Assembly: GCA_024123955.1 (NCBI GenBank)
Contig: CP099652.1
Span: forward strand, 5,022,001-5,086,000
From: Oxalobacteraceae bacterium OTU3CINTB1
GTDB taxonomy: Bacteria > Pseudomonadota > Gammaproteobacteria > Burkholderiales > Burkholderiaceae_D
Length of the DNA stretch: 64,000 bases
Reading direction: 5' to 3'
Part shown: piece after piece, positions 24,405 through 33,554 of the stretch
Numbering within the stretch: the stretch's first letter is position 1
Layout: each line of letters opens with the position of its first letter
Notes under the pieces: model-generated
What the model saw: only the letters and a program-made list of their open reading frames with translations
Database searches by the model: none
Told to the model about the DNA's origin: nothing
Position numbers and translations under genes: made by a program

Positions 24405-25304
24405 TCACGCTTTTTCACACTGGGCGCGCAGAAAATCCCGCAGTTGCAGCACCGTCGGCGTGATCTGCGAGCGGTGCATGCACAGCATATTCAAAGGCGT
24501 CGGCTCCCCCAGCACGTCCGGCATCAGGATGTGCAGGCGCCCGCTACGGATGTCGTCGCGCAGATCGAGCCGCGATTTGTAGGCCACGCCAAGTCCCGCC
24601 ACCGCCCAGCGCCGCACCAAGTCGGCGTCGTCGGCGCTGCGGTTGCCGTTGACGTGGATAGCCATCGCTTCGCTGTCGGCATGCGCGTAAAAACTCCAGC
24701 GGTCATGGATCACATCCTCCAGCATGAAGCGCAGGCAGTTGTGCCGCGCCAGATCCTTTAGCTCGGTCAGCCTGCCATGCTGCTTGATGTAGTCGGGCGA
24801 GGCCACCAGCACGCGACGGTTGTCCGGCGCCAGCGGCAGCGCGATCAGACTGGAATCCTCCTGCCGGCCGTATCGGATGGCGATGTCGACCGGCTGCCGG
24901 TACATGTCCGAGACCCTGTCGCTGATGCTGAGCTGAAAGCTCACTTTGGGATACTGCGCCTGGAACTGGTCCAGCCAGCCGACCAGCATATTGCGCCCCA
25001 GATCCGACGGCATCGAAATCTTCAGCGTCCCGCCCAGGCTCTCCTGCCCCTGGATCAGTGCGTCGTGGCCATCCTTCAACAACCGCAGCGCTTCGCGCGC
25101 GTGCCGCAGATAGTGCTCGCCCTCCTCCGTCAGCCGCAGCGAGCGCGTGGTGCGGGCGAACAGACGCAGGCCGAGCTCCCGCTCAAGTCGCTTTACCCCC
25201 GCGCTGGCCAGCGCCGGAGAAATCTCCAGTTCGCGCGCCGCCGCCGACAAGCTGCCACGGTCGGCGGTGCGGACAAAAACAGTCAAATCATCAAGTCGCA
25301 GCAT
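24405..25304 (-). CDS. LysR family transcriptional regulator
   Basis: A 299-residue LysR-type regulator. The N-terminal winged helix (residues 1-60) contains the recognition region SLSAAARELEISPALASAGVKRLE. The C-terminal effector domain (about 88-295) includes GTLKISMPSDLGRN and DIAIRYGRQEDSSL, close to the CrgA/AaeR-like branch that often controls oxidoreductases. The ATG at 25304 is preceded by GAGGAAA; the open frame continues 27 codons further without support. It is transcribed away from the oxidoreductase gene at 25401, the usual arrangement of a LysR regulator and its target. Confidence 0.92.
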   Translation of the reverse strand: MLRLDDLTVFVRTADRGSLSAAARELEISPALASAGVKRLERELGLRLFARTTRSLRLTEEGEHYLRHAREALRLLKDGHDALIQGQESLGGTLKISMPSDLGRNMLVGWLDQFQAQYPKVSFQLSISDRVSDMYRQPVDIAIRYGRQEDSSLIALPLAPDNRRVLVASPDYIKQHGRLTELKDLARHNCLRFMLEDVIHDRWSFYAHADSEAMAIHVNGNRSADDADLVRRWAVAGLGVAYKSRLDLRDDIRSGRLHILMPDVLGEPTPLNMLCMHRSQITPTVLQLRDFLRAQCEKA

Positions 25305-25400
25305 TTTCCTCGTTTTTTTGAAAGTGTTTCGCTGAGGCGCCCCTTTTTCCGTGCCACGAAATAAATGATGATACTCCCATACCATTTATAGGAGAAGTTC

Positions 25401-26414
25401 ATGAAAGCCGTTGCCTACCGCAAGCCCCTCCCCATCGACGATGCCGATGCGCTGATCGACATCGAGCTGCCAACGCCGCTAGCCCAGGGCCGCGACCTGC
25501 TGGTCGAAGTCAAAGCAATTTCGGTCAATCCGGTCGACGTCAAGATTCGCGCCAACGTGGCGCCGGCAGAAGGCGAGGACAAGGTCATCGGCTGGGACGC
25601 GGCCGGCGTGGTCAAGGCGGTCGGTCCGGACGTCACATTGTTCAAGCCGGGCGACGAAGTTTGGTACGCCGGCGACCTGACCCGTGCGGGCACCAACAGC
25701 GAACTGCATCTGGTGGACGAGCGCATCGTCGGCCACAAGCCGAAGAATATCGATTTCGCCCAGGCTGCCGCGCTGCCGCTGACCGCGATCACCGCGTGGG
25801 AGTTGCTGTTCGACCGTCTGGAAGTGAGCCGGGACAAAGGCGTGCAAGGACAATCGCTGCTGGTGACCGGCGCGGCGGGCGGCGTCGGTTCGATCCTGGT
25901 GCAGCTGGCGCGCCAGTTGACGGGCCTGACGATCATCGGCACCGCCTCGCGTCCGGACACGGCTGCCTGGGTAAAGGAGTTGGGCGCCCACCATGTGATC
26001 GACCACAGCAAGCCGTTGAACGAAGAAATCGCCCGTCTTGGCCTGCCACCGGTGACCTATGTCGCCAGCCTGACCCACACCGACGACCATTGGGCCGCGA
26101 TCGTCGAAGTTCTGGCGCCGCAAGGCAAGGTCGCGGTGATCGACGACCCGGCCGCGATCGACGTGCGCCTGCTCAAGCGCAAGAGCGCCTCGTTGCATTG
26201 GGAGTTCATGTTCGCTCGCTCGATGTTCAACACGGCCGACATCCAGAAGCAGCATGAACTGCTGAACGATGTGTCCAAGCTGGTCGACACCGGCGTCCTC
26301 AAAACGACCTTGGCGGAACGTTTCGGCACGATCAATGCCGCCAACCTGAAGCGGGCGCACGCCCTGCTCGCGAGCAATCGCGCCAAGGGCAAGATCGTGC
26401 TGGAAGGGTTTTAA
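25401..26414 (+). CDS. zinc-binding alcohol dehydrogenase family oxidoreductase
   Basis: A 337-residue medium-chain dehydrogenase/reductase. N-terminal GroES-like domain (VEVKAISVNPVDVKIR at 34-49, IGWDAAGVVKAVGPDV at about 62-77) and a Rossmann domain with the loop GAAGGVGSILVQLA near residue 157. The catalytic and structural zinc cysteines of true alcohol dehydrogenases are missing, so it is more like a zinc-free quinone oxidoreductase or enone reductase (the adh_fam_1 subgroup). NADPH use is likely. AGGAGAAG ribosome site. Probably regulated by the divergent LysR. Confidence 0.9.
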   Translation: MKAVAYRKPLPIDDADALIDIELPTPLAQGRDLLVEVKAISVNPVDVKIRANVAPAEGEDKVIGWDAAGVVKAVGPDVTLFKPGDEVWYAGDLTRAGTNSELHLVDERIVGHKPKNIDFAQAAALPLTAITAWELLFDRLEVSRDKGVQGQSLLVTGAAGGVGSILVQLARQLTGLTIIGTASRPDTAAWVKELGAHHVIDHSKPLNEEIARLGLPPVTYVASLTHTDDHWAAIVEVLAPQGKVAVIDDPAAIDVRLLKRKSASLHWEFMFARSMFNTADIQKQHELLNDVSKLVDTGVLKTTLAERFGTINAANLKRAHALLASNRAKGKIVLEGF

Positions 26415-26427
26415 AGGGCTTTCACAC

Positions 26428-26964
26428 TCAAGACACGTACCCGGCCGCCGCACGCTCCCGCTCGTGCGTCTGCTGGGCCCGCAAAACGGCTAGCACCGCG
26501 GTGTCATGCGCCACCAGCGCTTCCTGCATGGTGCTGGCCGATACGCAAGACGTCTCCAGCACTTGCAGGAAAATGGCCTGGCGGCGTTTCAGTCCCTGCG
26601 ACTGGTAGCCGAGCTGCTCGAACATGCGGCCGACGTCGATGCAATAGCCGCGCAGTTCCCACATCGTCTTCTTGGTCACTTCTATATCGTCGCGCATGCT
26701 GTGATCGACATCGATCAATTCCAGCTGCGCCGGCCCTTCCTTGCCGAAGTCGCGTATCGTCGGCAGCCACTGCTCGAACTTGCCGGCGATGCGGCGGATG
26801 CGGACGATTTTCTGGTCCAGCGTGCGGCAGTAGTGCCAGCACAGCCAGCATACGGGCAAGCGCGCCACGAAACGGGGCAGGCCGACCGTGTTCAAGGTGT
26901 TCTCGAGTTTTTTAACGGCGGCGATCAAGCGCCGCGTGCTGTCACCGATAGGCAGTGGGGGCAT
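26428..26964 (-). CDS. hypothetical protein
   Basis: A 178-residue mainly helical protein with no membrane segment or signal peptide. A cluster of Cys and Trp (PVCWLCWHYCRTLDQK, about 57-72) could bind metal. I do not recognise a family. The start has a good AGGAG site. It lies 14 nt past the convergent oxidoreductase gene and is monocistronic. A shadow frame on the opposite strand is not supported. Confidence 0.7.
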   Translation of the reverse strand: MPPLPIGDSTRRLIAAVKKLENTLNTVGLPRFVARLPVCWLCWHYCRTLDQKIVRIRRIAGKFEQWLPTIRDFGKEGPAQLELIDVDHSMRDDIEVTKKTMWELRGYCIDVGRMFEQLGYQSQGLKRRQAIFLQVLETSCVSASTMQEALVAHDTAVLAVLRAQQTHERERAAAGYVS

Positions 26965-27048
26965 AATGGAGCTCCTGTGTTGGTTCAGGAGCTACATTAG
27001 CTGCCGCATCGGACCACGCATTTGATGCGGCTTAAAGAGCGCGCAGAT

Positions 27049-28248
27049 TTATTCCATCATTTTGCGCAACATGGCTTTGATGCCACGCAATCCTTGGCGT
27101 ATGCGCGCCTCGTTTTCAATCAAGGCGAAGCGAACATATTCATCGCCGTAGTCGCCGAAGCCGATGCCCGGCGACACGCACACCTTGGCCTCGGCCAGCA
27201 GCAACTTGGAGAACTCCAGCGAACCGAGGTGGCGGTAGGCTTCCGGTATGCGCGCCCAGATATACATCGACGCCTTCGGCTTGTCGACCGGCCAGCCCGC
27301 TTCGCACAGTCCTTTGTGCAGGACATCGCGGCGGCTCTGGTACATCGCGCAGATCTCGCTGACGCTGCTCTGGTCGCCTTCGAGCGCGGCGATCGCGGCC
27401 ACCTGCACCGGCGTGAAGCTGCCGTAGTCGTGGTAGCTCTTGATGCGCGCCAGCGCCGCCACCAGTTCCTTGTTACCGACCATGAAGCCGATGCGCCAGC
27501 CGGCCATGTTGTAGCTCTTCGACATGGTGAAAAACTCCACCGCCACGTCGCGCGCGCCCGGCACTTGCATGATCGACGGCGCTTTCCAGCCGTCGAAGGT
27601 GATGTCGGCGTAGGCCAGGTCGTGCACCACCAGGATGTCGTGCTGCTTGGCCAGCGCCACCACCCGTTCGAAAAACTCCAGCTCCACGCACTGCGCGGTC
27701 GGGTTCGACGGGAAGCCGAGAATCATCATCTTCGGCTTCGGGTAGCTTTCGCGCACCGCGCGTTCCAGTTCGTCAAAGAAGTCGACGCCGGGCGTCATGC
27801 GCACCGAGCGGATGTTGGCGCCGGCGATGACCGCGCCCCAGATGTGGATCGGATAGCTCGGGTTCGGCACAAGCACGGTGTCGCCGGCGTCCAGGGTGGC
27901 CAGCATCAGGTGCGCAAGGCCCTCCTTGGAACCGATCGTGACGATCGCTTCCGAGTCCGGATCGAAGTCGACCTCGTAGCGGGTCTTGTACCACTTGGTG
28001 ATCGCGCGCCGCAGCCTCGGGATGCCTTTGGAGGCGGAGTAGCCGTGCGTGTCGGGACGGCGGACGGTGTCGACCAGCTTGTCGACGATGTGCGACGGCG
28101 TGGCGCCGTCGGGATTGCCCATCGACATATCGATGATGTCTTCGCCGCGACGGCGCGCCGCCAGCTTGAGCTCGGCGGTGACATTGAAAACGTAGGGAGG
28201 CAGGCGATCGATGCGCGAAAATCTGCGCGGAGTTTGGGTGTCAGTCAT
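27049..28248 (-). CDS. alaC: AlaC-like class I/II aminotransferase
   Basis: A 399-residue fold-type I PLP aminotransferase. [14 protein letters not shown] near residue 240 holds the PLP lysine and the conserved [23 protein letters not shown] and [10 protein letters not shown] give the N-terminal blocks typical of AlaC/YfdZ alanine aminotransferases, which make alanine from pyruvate and glutamate. Many homologues in betaproteobacteria sit next to homoserine dehydrogenase and threonine synthase; that context is absent just upstream here. The ATG at 28248 fits the family N-terminus; a longer frame to 28314 is not supported. A perfect palindrome lies 41 nt upstream. The symbol is by family similarity only. 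Confidence 0.85.
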   Translation of the reverse strand: MTDTQTPRRFSRIDRLPPYVFNVTAELKLAARRRGEDIIDMSMGNPDGATPSHIVDKLVDTVRRPDTHGYSASKGIPRLRRAITKWYKTRYEVDFDPDSEAIVTIGSKEGLAHLMLATLDAGDTVLVPNPSYPIHIWGAVIAGANIRSVRMTPGVDFFDELERAVRESYPKPKMMILGFPSNPTAQCVELEFFERVVALAKQHDILVVHDLAYADITFDGWKAPSIMQVPGARDVAVEFFTMSKSYNMAGWRIGFMVGNKELVAALARIKSYHDYGSFTPVQVAAIAALEGDQSSVSEICAMYQSRRDVLHKGLCEAGWPVDKPKASMYIWARIPEAYRHLGSLEFSKLLLAEAKVCVSPGIGFGDYGDEYVRFALIENEARIRQGLRGIKAMLRKMME

Positions 28249-28288
28249 GGAGATCTCACGTAAGCGCCCGGAACCGTCCGAGCGACGT

Positions 28289-28306
28289 CGATGCAATGTT
28301 GCATCG
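28289..28306. promoter_or_regulatory. palindrome upstream of alaC-like gene
   Basis: CGATGCAA-TG-TTGCATCG is a perfect 8-bp dyad with a 2-bp centre, 41 nt upstream of the aminotransferase start. A dimeric repressor or activator could bind here; no cognate regulator is identified. Confidence 0.4.
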
Positions 28307-28370
28307 GGATCCATACTAGCCCATCAGTTCAGATGTTGGCAAGCGCCTTGGCAAGCACGCTGGCAACGAC

Positions 28371-28688
28371 TCATGCGGGCGACTGGTTTTTCTCGTCGCT
28401 GAACCATTCGAACAGGATCAGGCCGATGATCGACGCGATCGGAAAGCCGCACAGCGCGATCACCACCCACAAGGCGGGCGAGCGGCCCAGGCGTTTGGCG
28501 GCGACGCCGACAAAAATCAGGTGCAGGATGGCGCTGACCGCGATGCCGAGTCCAGCCAGGATCATCAGGGGAACCGAGCTCGTCGTGTACTTGCTGAGCG
28601 GCGGCAAAAACGACGCGATGCAGCCGATCCAGACGACCAGCGTGACGGCGGCGGCGGCGATGGGTTGTTGGGCGCGGGCGACTTGCAT
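28371..28688 (-). CDS. hypothetical inner-membrane protein
   Basis: A 105-residue protein with three predicted membrane helices (about 11-29, 39-60 and 70-90) and a short charged tail (FSDEKNQSPA). No family recognised. The ATG at 28688 is chosen because AGGAGG lies 6 nt upstream; longer frames start further upstream without such a site. It is monocistronic between two minus-strand genes. Confidence 0.7.
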   Translation of the reverse strand: MQVARAQQPIAAAAVTLVVWIGCIASFLPPLSKYTTSSVPLMILAGLGIAVSAILHLIFVGVAAKRLGRSPALWVVIALCGFPIASIIGLILFEWFSDEKNQSPA

Positions 28689-28742
28689 GGCTCCTCCTGG
28701 ATGAAGCGACCATGCTGCCACGATCTAGCATGAAAAGCAACG

Positions 28743-29045
28743 CTATCGGTAAGGTGGCATCTGGATGATGATTGGCGCCGGCGTCTGCGGAGGTGTTGGC
28801 GGTACTTTAGGCACCGCGTTGTTCATCACAAACGTCATGACCGTGACAGCCGCAACACTCATGCCAACCGCCATGCCGACGATCCATTTGACCAGCGTAG
28901 CGCTAAGCTCGGCAAGATCAGCTTTAGTCGCCATTTGCTCCAAACGTGCCTCAATTTTTGCAAGCCGTTCGCGCGTCTCGATGGCAAACTCTTCAAGCTT
29001 GTCGAGTCTGCTTTCTATCTTTGCCAGTCTGAGGTCGAGGTCCAT
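28743..29045 (-). CDS. coiled-coil/TM protein, paralogue of 59763-60116
   Basis: A 100-residue protein: an N-terminal coiled coil (residues 1-50, repeating RLxKLE/RLAKIE heptads) and one membrane helix (about 54-74) followed by a Pro-rich periplasmic tail. The segment KWIVGMAVGMSVAAVTVMTFV-NNAVPKV is nearly repeated in the gene at 59763-60116 of this window. The 14 nt before and over the start codon (ATGGTYGTATGGAC) are also conserved between the two. The layout resembles small DUF1640/coiled-coil membrane proteins. Function unknown. Confidence 0.7.
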   Translation of the reverse strand: MDLDLRLAKIESRLDKLEEFAIETRERLAKIEARLEQMATKADLAELSATLVKWIVGMAVGMSVAAVTVMTFVMNNAVPKVPPTPPQTPAPIIIQMPPYR

Positions 29046-29097
29046 ACGACCATGGTAGGCTTACGCTGCGGCCTCTGGCAAGCTGAGCCAATTTGAG

Positions 29098-29952
29098 TTA
29101 TCTCAACGTGGTCAACGCCGACGCCATCACGATGGCGGCGATCGCCAGCCACTGCGTCACCGTCAGATGTTCGCCGAGCAGCAGCATGCCCGCCAAGGCG
29201 CTGAGCGCCGGCGCCGCGCTGCTGAACATGCTGAACGTGCGCGACGACAGATTGCGCATCGACAGCATCTCCAAGGTGTACGGCAACGCGCTGGACATCA
29301 CGGCGATCGCCAGGCCGATCGCCATGTACGACGGCGTCAACAACACGGAACCCGAGTACCACGCGCCGACCGGCAAGATGAACAGCGACGCGGCCGTCAT
29401 GCCCCACGCCACCGACTGTCCGCCATGCATGACCGAGACGCGCTTGCCGAACACGATGTACAGCGCCCAGCACACCGCGGCACCAGCCGCGTAGGCGACG
29501 CCGACCGGATTGAGTTGATCGACATGGCCGTGGATCGGCAGCAGAAAGTACAAGCCGGCCACCGCCAGCGCGATCGCTACCACATCGCGCGGCCGGCGCG
29601 ACGACAGCACCGCCACCGTCAAGGGACCCGCCACCTCGATCGCCACCGCAATCCCCAGCGGTATCAGATTGAACGAACGGTAAATCATCAGGTTCATCAA
29701 CCCGATCACGCTGCCGTAGACGGCGACATTGCAGGCCTGCGGCCACGTCAACGGCGTGCGCCACGGCCGGAACACGGCCATCATCAGCAACGCGGCGAAG
29801 CCCACGCGGTAAGCCGTCACACCCTCGACACCGATCAGCGGAAACAAATGCTTGGCGACGGCCGCGCCAACATTGAGCGACAGCTGGCTGCACAGCAGCG
29901 CGAAGCCGGCCAGCAGCGCGCCGCCGCCAACGTGGGATTTGTCAGCGGTCAT
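29098..29952 (-). CDS. EamA/DMT transporter, RhtA-like exporter
   Basis: A 284-residue inner-membrane protein with ten hydrophobic helices in two EamA repeats. The second repeat has SSALPYTLEMLSMRNLSSRTF and ALAGMLLLGE, close to the threonine/homoserine exporter RhtA. It would export small amino acids or related metabolites using the proton gradient. Its ATG follows immediately after the TAG of the DUF748 gene with no gap, which suggests translational coupling, although a functional link between them is not obvious. Confidence 0.87.
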   Translation of the reverse strand: MTADKSHVGGGALLAGFALLCSQLSLNVGAAVAKHLFPLIGVEGVTAYRVGFAALLMMAVFRPWRTPLTWPQACNVAVYGSVIGLMNLMIYRSFNLIPLGIAVAIEVAGPLTVAVLSSRRPRDVVAIALAVAGLYFLLPIHGHVDQLNPVGVAYAAGAAVCWALYIVFGKRVSVMHGGQSVAWGMTAASLFILPVGAWYSGSVLLTPSYMAIGLAIAVMSSALPYTLEMLSMRNLSSRTFSMFSSAAPALSALAGMLLLGEHLTVTQWLAIAAIVMASALTTLR

Positions 29953-32900
29953 CTATTTCGCGGCCAATCCCAGCTTGAGCGCGACCGGCTTGCCGATGGC
30001 GGCATCGGTCTTCTCCGGCGCGCCCGCCTGTATTGCGGCGGTGTTGACGCCCGCCTCTTTCAGCGCCGCCACGATTGCGGCGGCGCGCTTGGCCCCCAGC
30101 TCCAGCAGGGCGCCGTCCGGCAACGGCTGGCTTTGCTCCAGGCGTTCCTGTAATTTACCGTAGAAGGCGCTGGCGTCGGCCACCTGCGGTTCGCCCTGCA
30201 CGATCTTGCCCAGCCGCTGCAATACCGGCAGCTTCTTCTGCGCCACAGCATCGGCACCCTTGGCCTCGTCGTCTACGGCAGCAGCCGCCGGCTTGGCGGC
30301 GGCTGCGCCCTCGGCCGCCTTTTTCTGCTTATCCAGCTCGGCAGCCCCGAAGCGTTCGGCATACAGGTCGCGCAAGGCGCCGCGCACTTTGCGCTGGCCG
30401 ATATCGAGCGGCCCTGGCTGTTCGTCCGGCGCCAGTTTGATTTCCGCCCGCGTCACCACCAGGCGGCGCACCGCCTGCATGCGCAGCGCGGCGCCATCGG
30501 CCGTCTCGTTGTATTGTCCCGGCACCGACAGCTTCAACTGCGGTTTGCTCGCCAAAATCTTTGCCACCTGGCGCAGCTTCTCGCGCTCGGGCGGCAACAC
30601 GGTGTCGCTGCCGGCATCGAAGTCGACAGCGTCCAGCTTGTCGCCGCTGACGCCGAACAGATTGCCCAACGCGCGGAACGGCGACAGCGCGACCTTGCTC
30701 AATACGTTGCCGATGGCTTTCCATACCAACGCGCCGTAGCTGAATTGCGGATCGTTCATATTGCCCGACACGGGCACGCCCAGGTCGATGCGGCCGTTGC
30801 TGTCCTTGAGGATGGCCAGTGCCAGCTCCAGCGGCAGCTTGATCGCGTCCGGACTGTCGATGCGTTCGCCCAAGGTCAGGTTGTCGAGCACGATCTGATT
30901 GTTGCCTTCCAGCTGGCTGTTGCGCACCTTGTACTGCAGGTCGAGCGAGATTTTCCCCTGCGCGATCTTGTAGCCGGCAAACTTCATCGAGTACGGCGAC
31001 GCCGACACCATGTCGACGTTCTTGAACACGACATTGACGTCGGTGTTGTCCGCCGGGACGAACGGATTCAACTGCCCGCGGATGCGCGCCAAGCCGAAAT
31101 CGTCGACGCGGCCGTCGAGCTCGATCTGACTGCGCGCGTCGGCCTTCGACGACAGGCCGGTGATCAGACCGCTGAGCTCATAAATCTTGGCGCCGAACTG
31201 CGGACGCAGGCTCAAATCGGTGAAGTCCAGCTTGGCGTTCTGGAAGCGCACACGGCGGATGCGCATCGGGAACGGCTCGCTGACGGCGGGCGCGGACGAC
31301 GCGGACGACGGCGTCGCCGCGACCGGTGCCGGTTCGGACTTTTTCACCAGCAGCCGCTGCGCATTCAAGCTGCGATCGTCCTCGATGATCAGGATCGCGT
31401 TCGGCTCGATTACGCGCAACTCGGCGACATCCAGCAGATTCGGCGACACGCTCAGCGCCAGCTTGTCGGCGCGCACCGACTTCCAGCGCGCGAAGTGGTC
31501 GTTGTCTTCTTCGTCAAGCACCAGCTGGGCGACCTCAAACGAACCATCGTAGCGCACGGCGGGATTGGCCCTGCTGCCACCGGCGCCGGTACGCAGGCGG
31601 CCCTCCCCGGAAACGCTGCCGTCGGCCAGCTTGAGCTTGACGTACTTGCTCAGCAACGGCTGCACCGGCGCCAGCGCCAGCCTGGTCAGCTTCAGCTCGG
31701 CATCGACGGCGCCGGTGGCCGGGACCACCCTGCCCTTCGCCGTCAGTTGTCCGCCTTCCCGCAAGCCTACGCCGCCTTCAAACGCCAGCGGTTTTTTCAG
31801 GTCGCTGCCGACGTCGGCGAGCTTCAGATTGAAGTCCTGAAGATTGGCTTTGATGCCGGTGCTCGCGTCGGCATAGACCGCGCCGAATTTGCTCAGCTCG
31901 ACAGTCTTGACGGAGGCAGTCCAGGCGCCCTCACCTGATTTGACAGCCGCCGATGACGCGGCCGGGGTTGCGCCCGAGCCTGCGCCCGGCAAACGGTCGA
32001 GGAACAGGAACCGGCCGGCGCTGTCGCGCGACAGGTCCAGCACGCCGCCGTCGGCGTAAAGGCGTCCCAGGCTGAGACGGCGCGCGGCCAGATCGAGCGC
32101 GCCGTCCTCGAAGCCCAGCCGAGCCAGCTTCAACGGCGTCATCGCACCGCCGACCAGCGCCAGATTGTCCATCGAGAACGCGGCATCGTCGATGGTCAGT
32201 TTGAGACCCTGCGCGGCGGTTTCCAGCTGCAATTGCAACTTCAGCTTCAGTTTGTCGGTGCTGATCTTGAGCGCGGGGCTGGCGGTTTCGTCGAGCGCGC
32301 TGACGGCGATGTCGTCCAGGCCGATCTGCTTGAAGCGCACCTTCCAGCCGCTCTCTTCCTTCGGCGCCGGCTTTTCAGGCGCAGGGGCCGTCGTCCCAGC
32401 GGAAGCGGACGCCGGCACCATCAAATTCGCCAGGTCGATCCGGCCTTGCGCATCGCGCCGCAGCGCCAATGCGCCGCCCTTCAAATCCAGCCCGCCGACC
32501 TCCACCGAACGTTTATTCAGATCGACACCGACGCCGCTGACCGCCAGCGACTTCAGCTTGACGAACGGGGCAGCCCCGCCGGCATGCTGGATCGCCAGAT
32601 CGTTCAACGCCAGGCTGGCGCCGATCAGACTAGCGTCCAGCTTGCCGTCCTTGTAGGCGAATTGATAGGGCAACTTGGCCGACAGCCGGCCGTCGCCGAC
32701 GACCACCCGCATGAACGACTTCAGATACGTCGACATGCCCGGCAACGCGACATTCTCCAGCGACAGCACGCCGCTGCCGCCGATTGGATTGAGCGCGGCC
32801 GCGCCCTTCCAGCGCAGCTTGCCGCCCAGGCCGGCGTCGGCGCTCAAGGTGTAGTTGCCGTTCTCATCCGGCAGCGTGCTCAGATGGTTCAGCTCGAAAG

Positions 32901-33411
32901 CGATGGGGGTGAACGTGTCGTTGTAGCCGGCATGGCGGTCGTGCATCTCCACCTTGCCTTGCTCGAGCGCGAAATGTTCGACGATCAGGCGCGGCATGCC
33001 GCTGTCGCTGTCGTCCTTCTTGCGCTTGTCCAGCGTCTCCATCAATTGCGCGATGTTGAACTTGCCGTCGGGCGAAATGGCCAGCTGCAGCGACGGCGCG
33101 GTGACGCGGATCTCGGCCAGACTCCACGCACGGCGCACGAGAGAACGCCACTGCATCTCCACCGCCAGCGCGCCGACGCCGAACAGCGGCGCGCCGTTGG
33201 CCTCGGTCAGGCGCACATCCTTCGCTTCCAGGCGCAAGGTGAATGGATTGAAACTGACGTCGCCGATGCTGGCTTTACGCTCCAACTCGGCTTCGACAAA
33301 TTGTGGAATCTGACGCTTGATTAACCACGGCAACGCCCAGCCGCCCGCCAACGCATACACCCCCACCGCGCCGGCCACGCCCAAGCCCCACCGTCTCCAT
33401 CGTATCGTCAT
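29953..33411 (-). CDS. DUF748 domain-containing (AsmA-like) envelope protein
   Basis: A protein of about 1152 aa. It has an N-terminal transmembrane helix (about 8-30, WGLGVAGAVGVYALAGGWALPWL) and IPQFVEAELERKASIGDVSFNPFTLRLEAKDV, the hallmark DUF748 opening. A very long beta-rich periplasmic region follows, then RMQAVRRLVVTRAEI near residue 990 and an Ala/Lys-rich tail. DUF748 proteins belong to the AsmA-like/TamB superfamily of bridge-like lipid transfer proteins between membranes. The ATG at 33411 is used; a TTG three codons upstream with GGGAA before it is an alternative. It heads a two-gene operon with the RhtA-like exporter. Confidence 0.9.
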   Translation of the reverse strand: MTIRWRRWGLGVAGAVGVYALAGGWALPWLIKRQIPQFVEAELERKASIGDVSFNPFTLRLEAKDVRLTEANGAPLFGVGALAVEMQWRSLVRRAWSLAEIRVTAPSLQLAISPDGKFNIAQLMETLDKRKKDDSDSGMPRLIVEHFALEQGKVEMHDRHAGYNDTFTPIAFELNHLSTLPDENGNYTLSADAGLGGKLRWKGAAALNPIGGSGVLSLENVALPGMSTYLKSFMRVVVGDGRLSAKLPYQFAYKDGKLDASLIGASLALNDLAIQHAGGAAPFVKLKSLAVSGVGVDLNKRSVEVGGLDLKGGALALRRDAQGRIDLANLMVPASASAGTTAPAPEKPAPKEESGWKVRFKQIGLDDIAVSALDETASPALKISTDKLKLKLQLQLETAAQGLKLTIDDAAFSMDNLALVGGAMTPLKLARLGFEDGALDLAARRLSLGRLYADGGVLDLSRDSAGRFLFLDRLPGAGSGATPAASSAAVKSGEGAWTASVKTVELSKFGAVYADASTGIKANLQDFNLKLADVGSDLKKPLAFEGGVGLREGGQLTAKGRVVPATGAVDAELKLTRLALAPVQPLLSKYVKLKLADGSVSGEGRLRTGAGGSRANPAVRYDGSFEVAQLVLDEEDNDHFARWKSVRADKLALSVSPNLLDVAELRVIEPNAILIIEDDRSLNAQRLLVKKSEPAPVAATPSSASSAPAVSEPFPMRIRRVRFQNAKLDFTDLSLRPQFGAKIYELSGLITGLSSKADARSQIELDGRVDDFGLARIRGQLNPFVPADNTDVNVVFKNVDMVSASPYSMKFAGYKIAQGKISLDLQYKVRNSQLEGNNQIVLDNLTLGERIDSPDAIKLPLELALAILKDSNGRIDLGVPVSGNMNDPQFSYGALVWKAIGNVLSKVALSPFRALGNLFGVSGDKLDAVDFDAGSDTVLPPEREKLRQVAKILASKPQLKLSVPGQYNETADGAALRMQAVRRLVVTRAEIKLAPDEQPGPLDIGQRKVRGALRDLYAERFGAAELDKQKKAAEGAAAAKPAAAAVDDEAKGADAVAQKKLPVLQRLGKIVQGEPQVADASAFYGKLQERLEQSQPLPDGALLELGAKRAAAIVAALKEAGVNTAAIQAGAPEKTDAAIGKPVALKLGLAAK

Positions 33412-33554
33412 CGCCCGCAAAACTGGTTCCCATAATCTGTGTTCAGCAGGTAACAGTATAGCAAGTGCACAGCTTACTTACTACCAGCCCAGCCCGACGC
33501 CGATGGGGTGCGTTTTGCCTTACACTATTGGACTTTCCCGACCATCGGACATCC

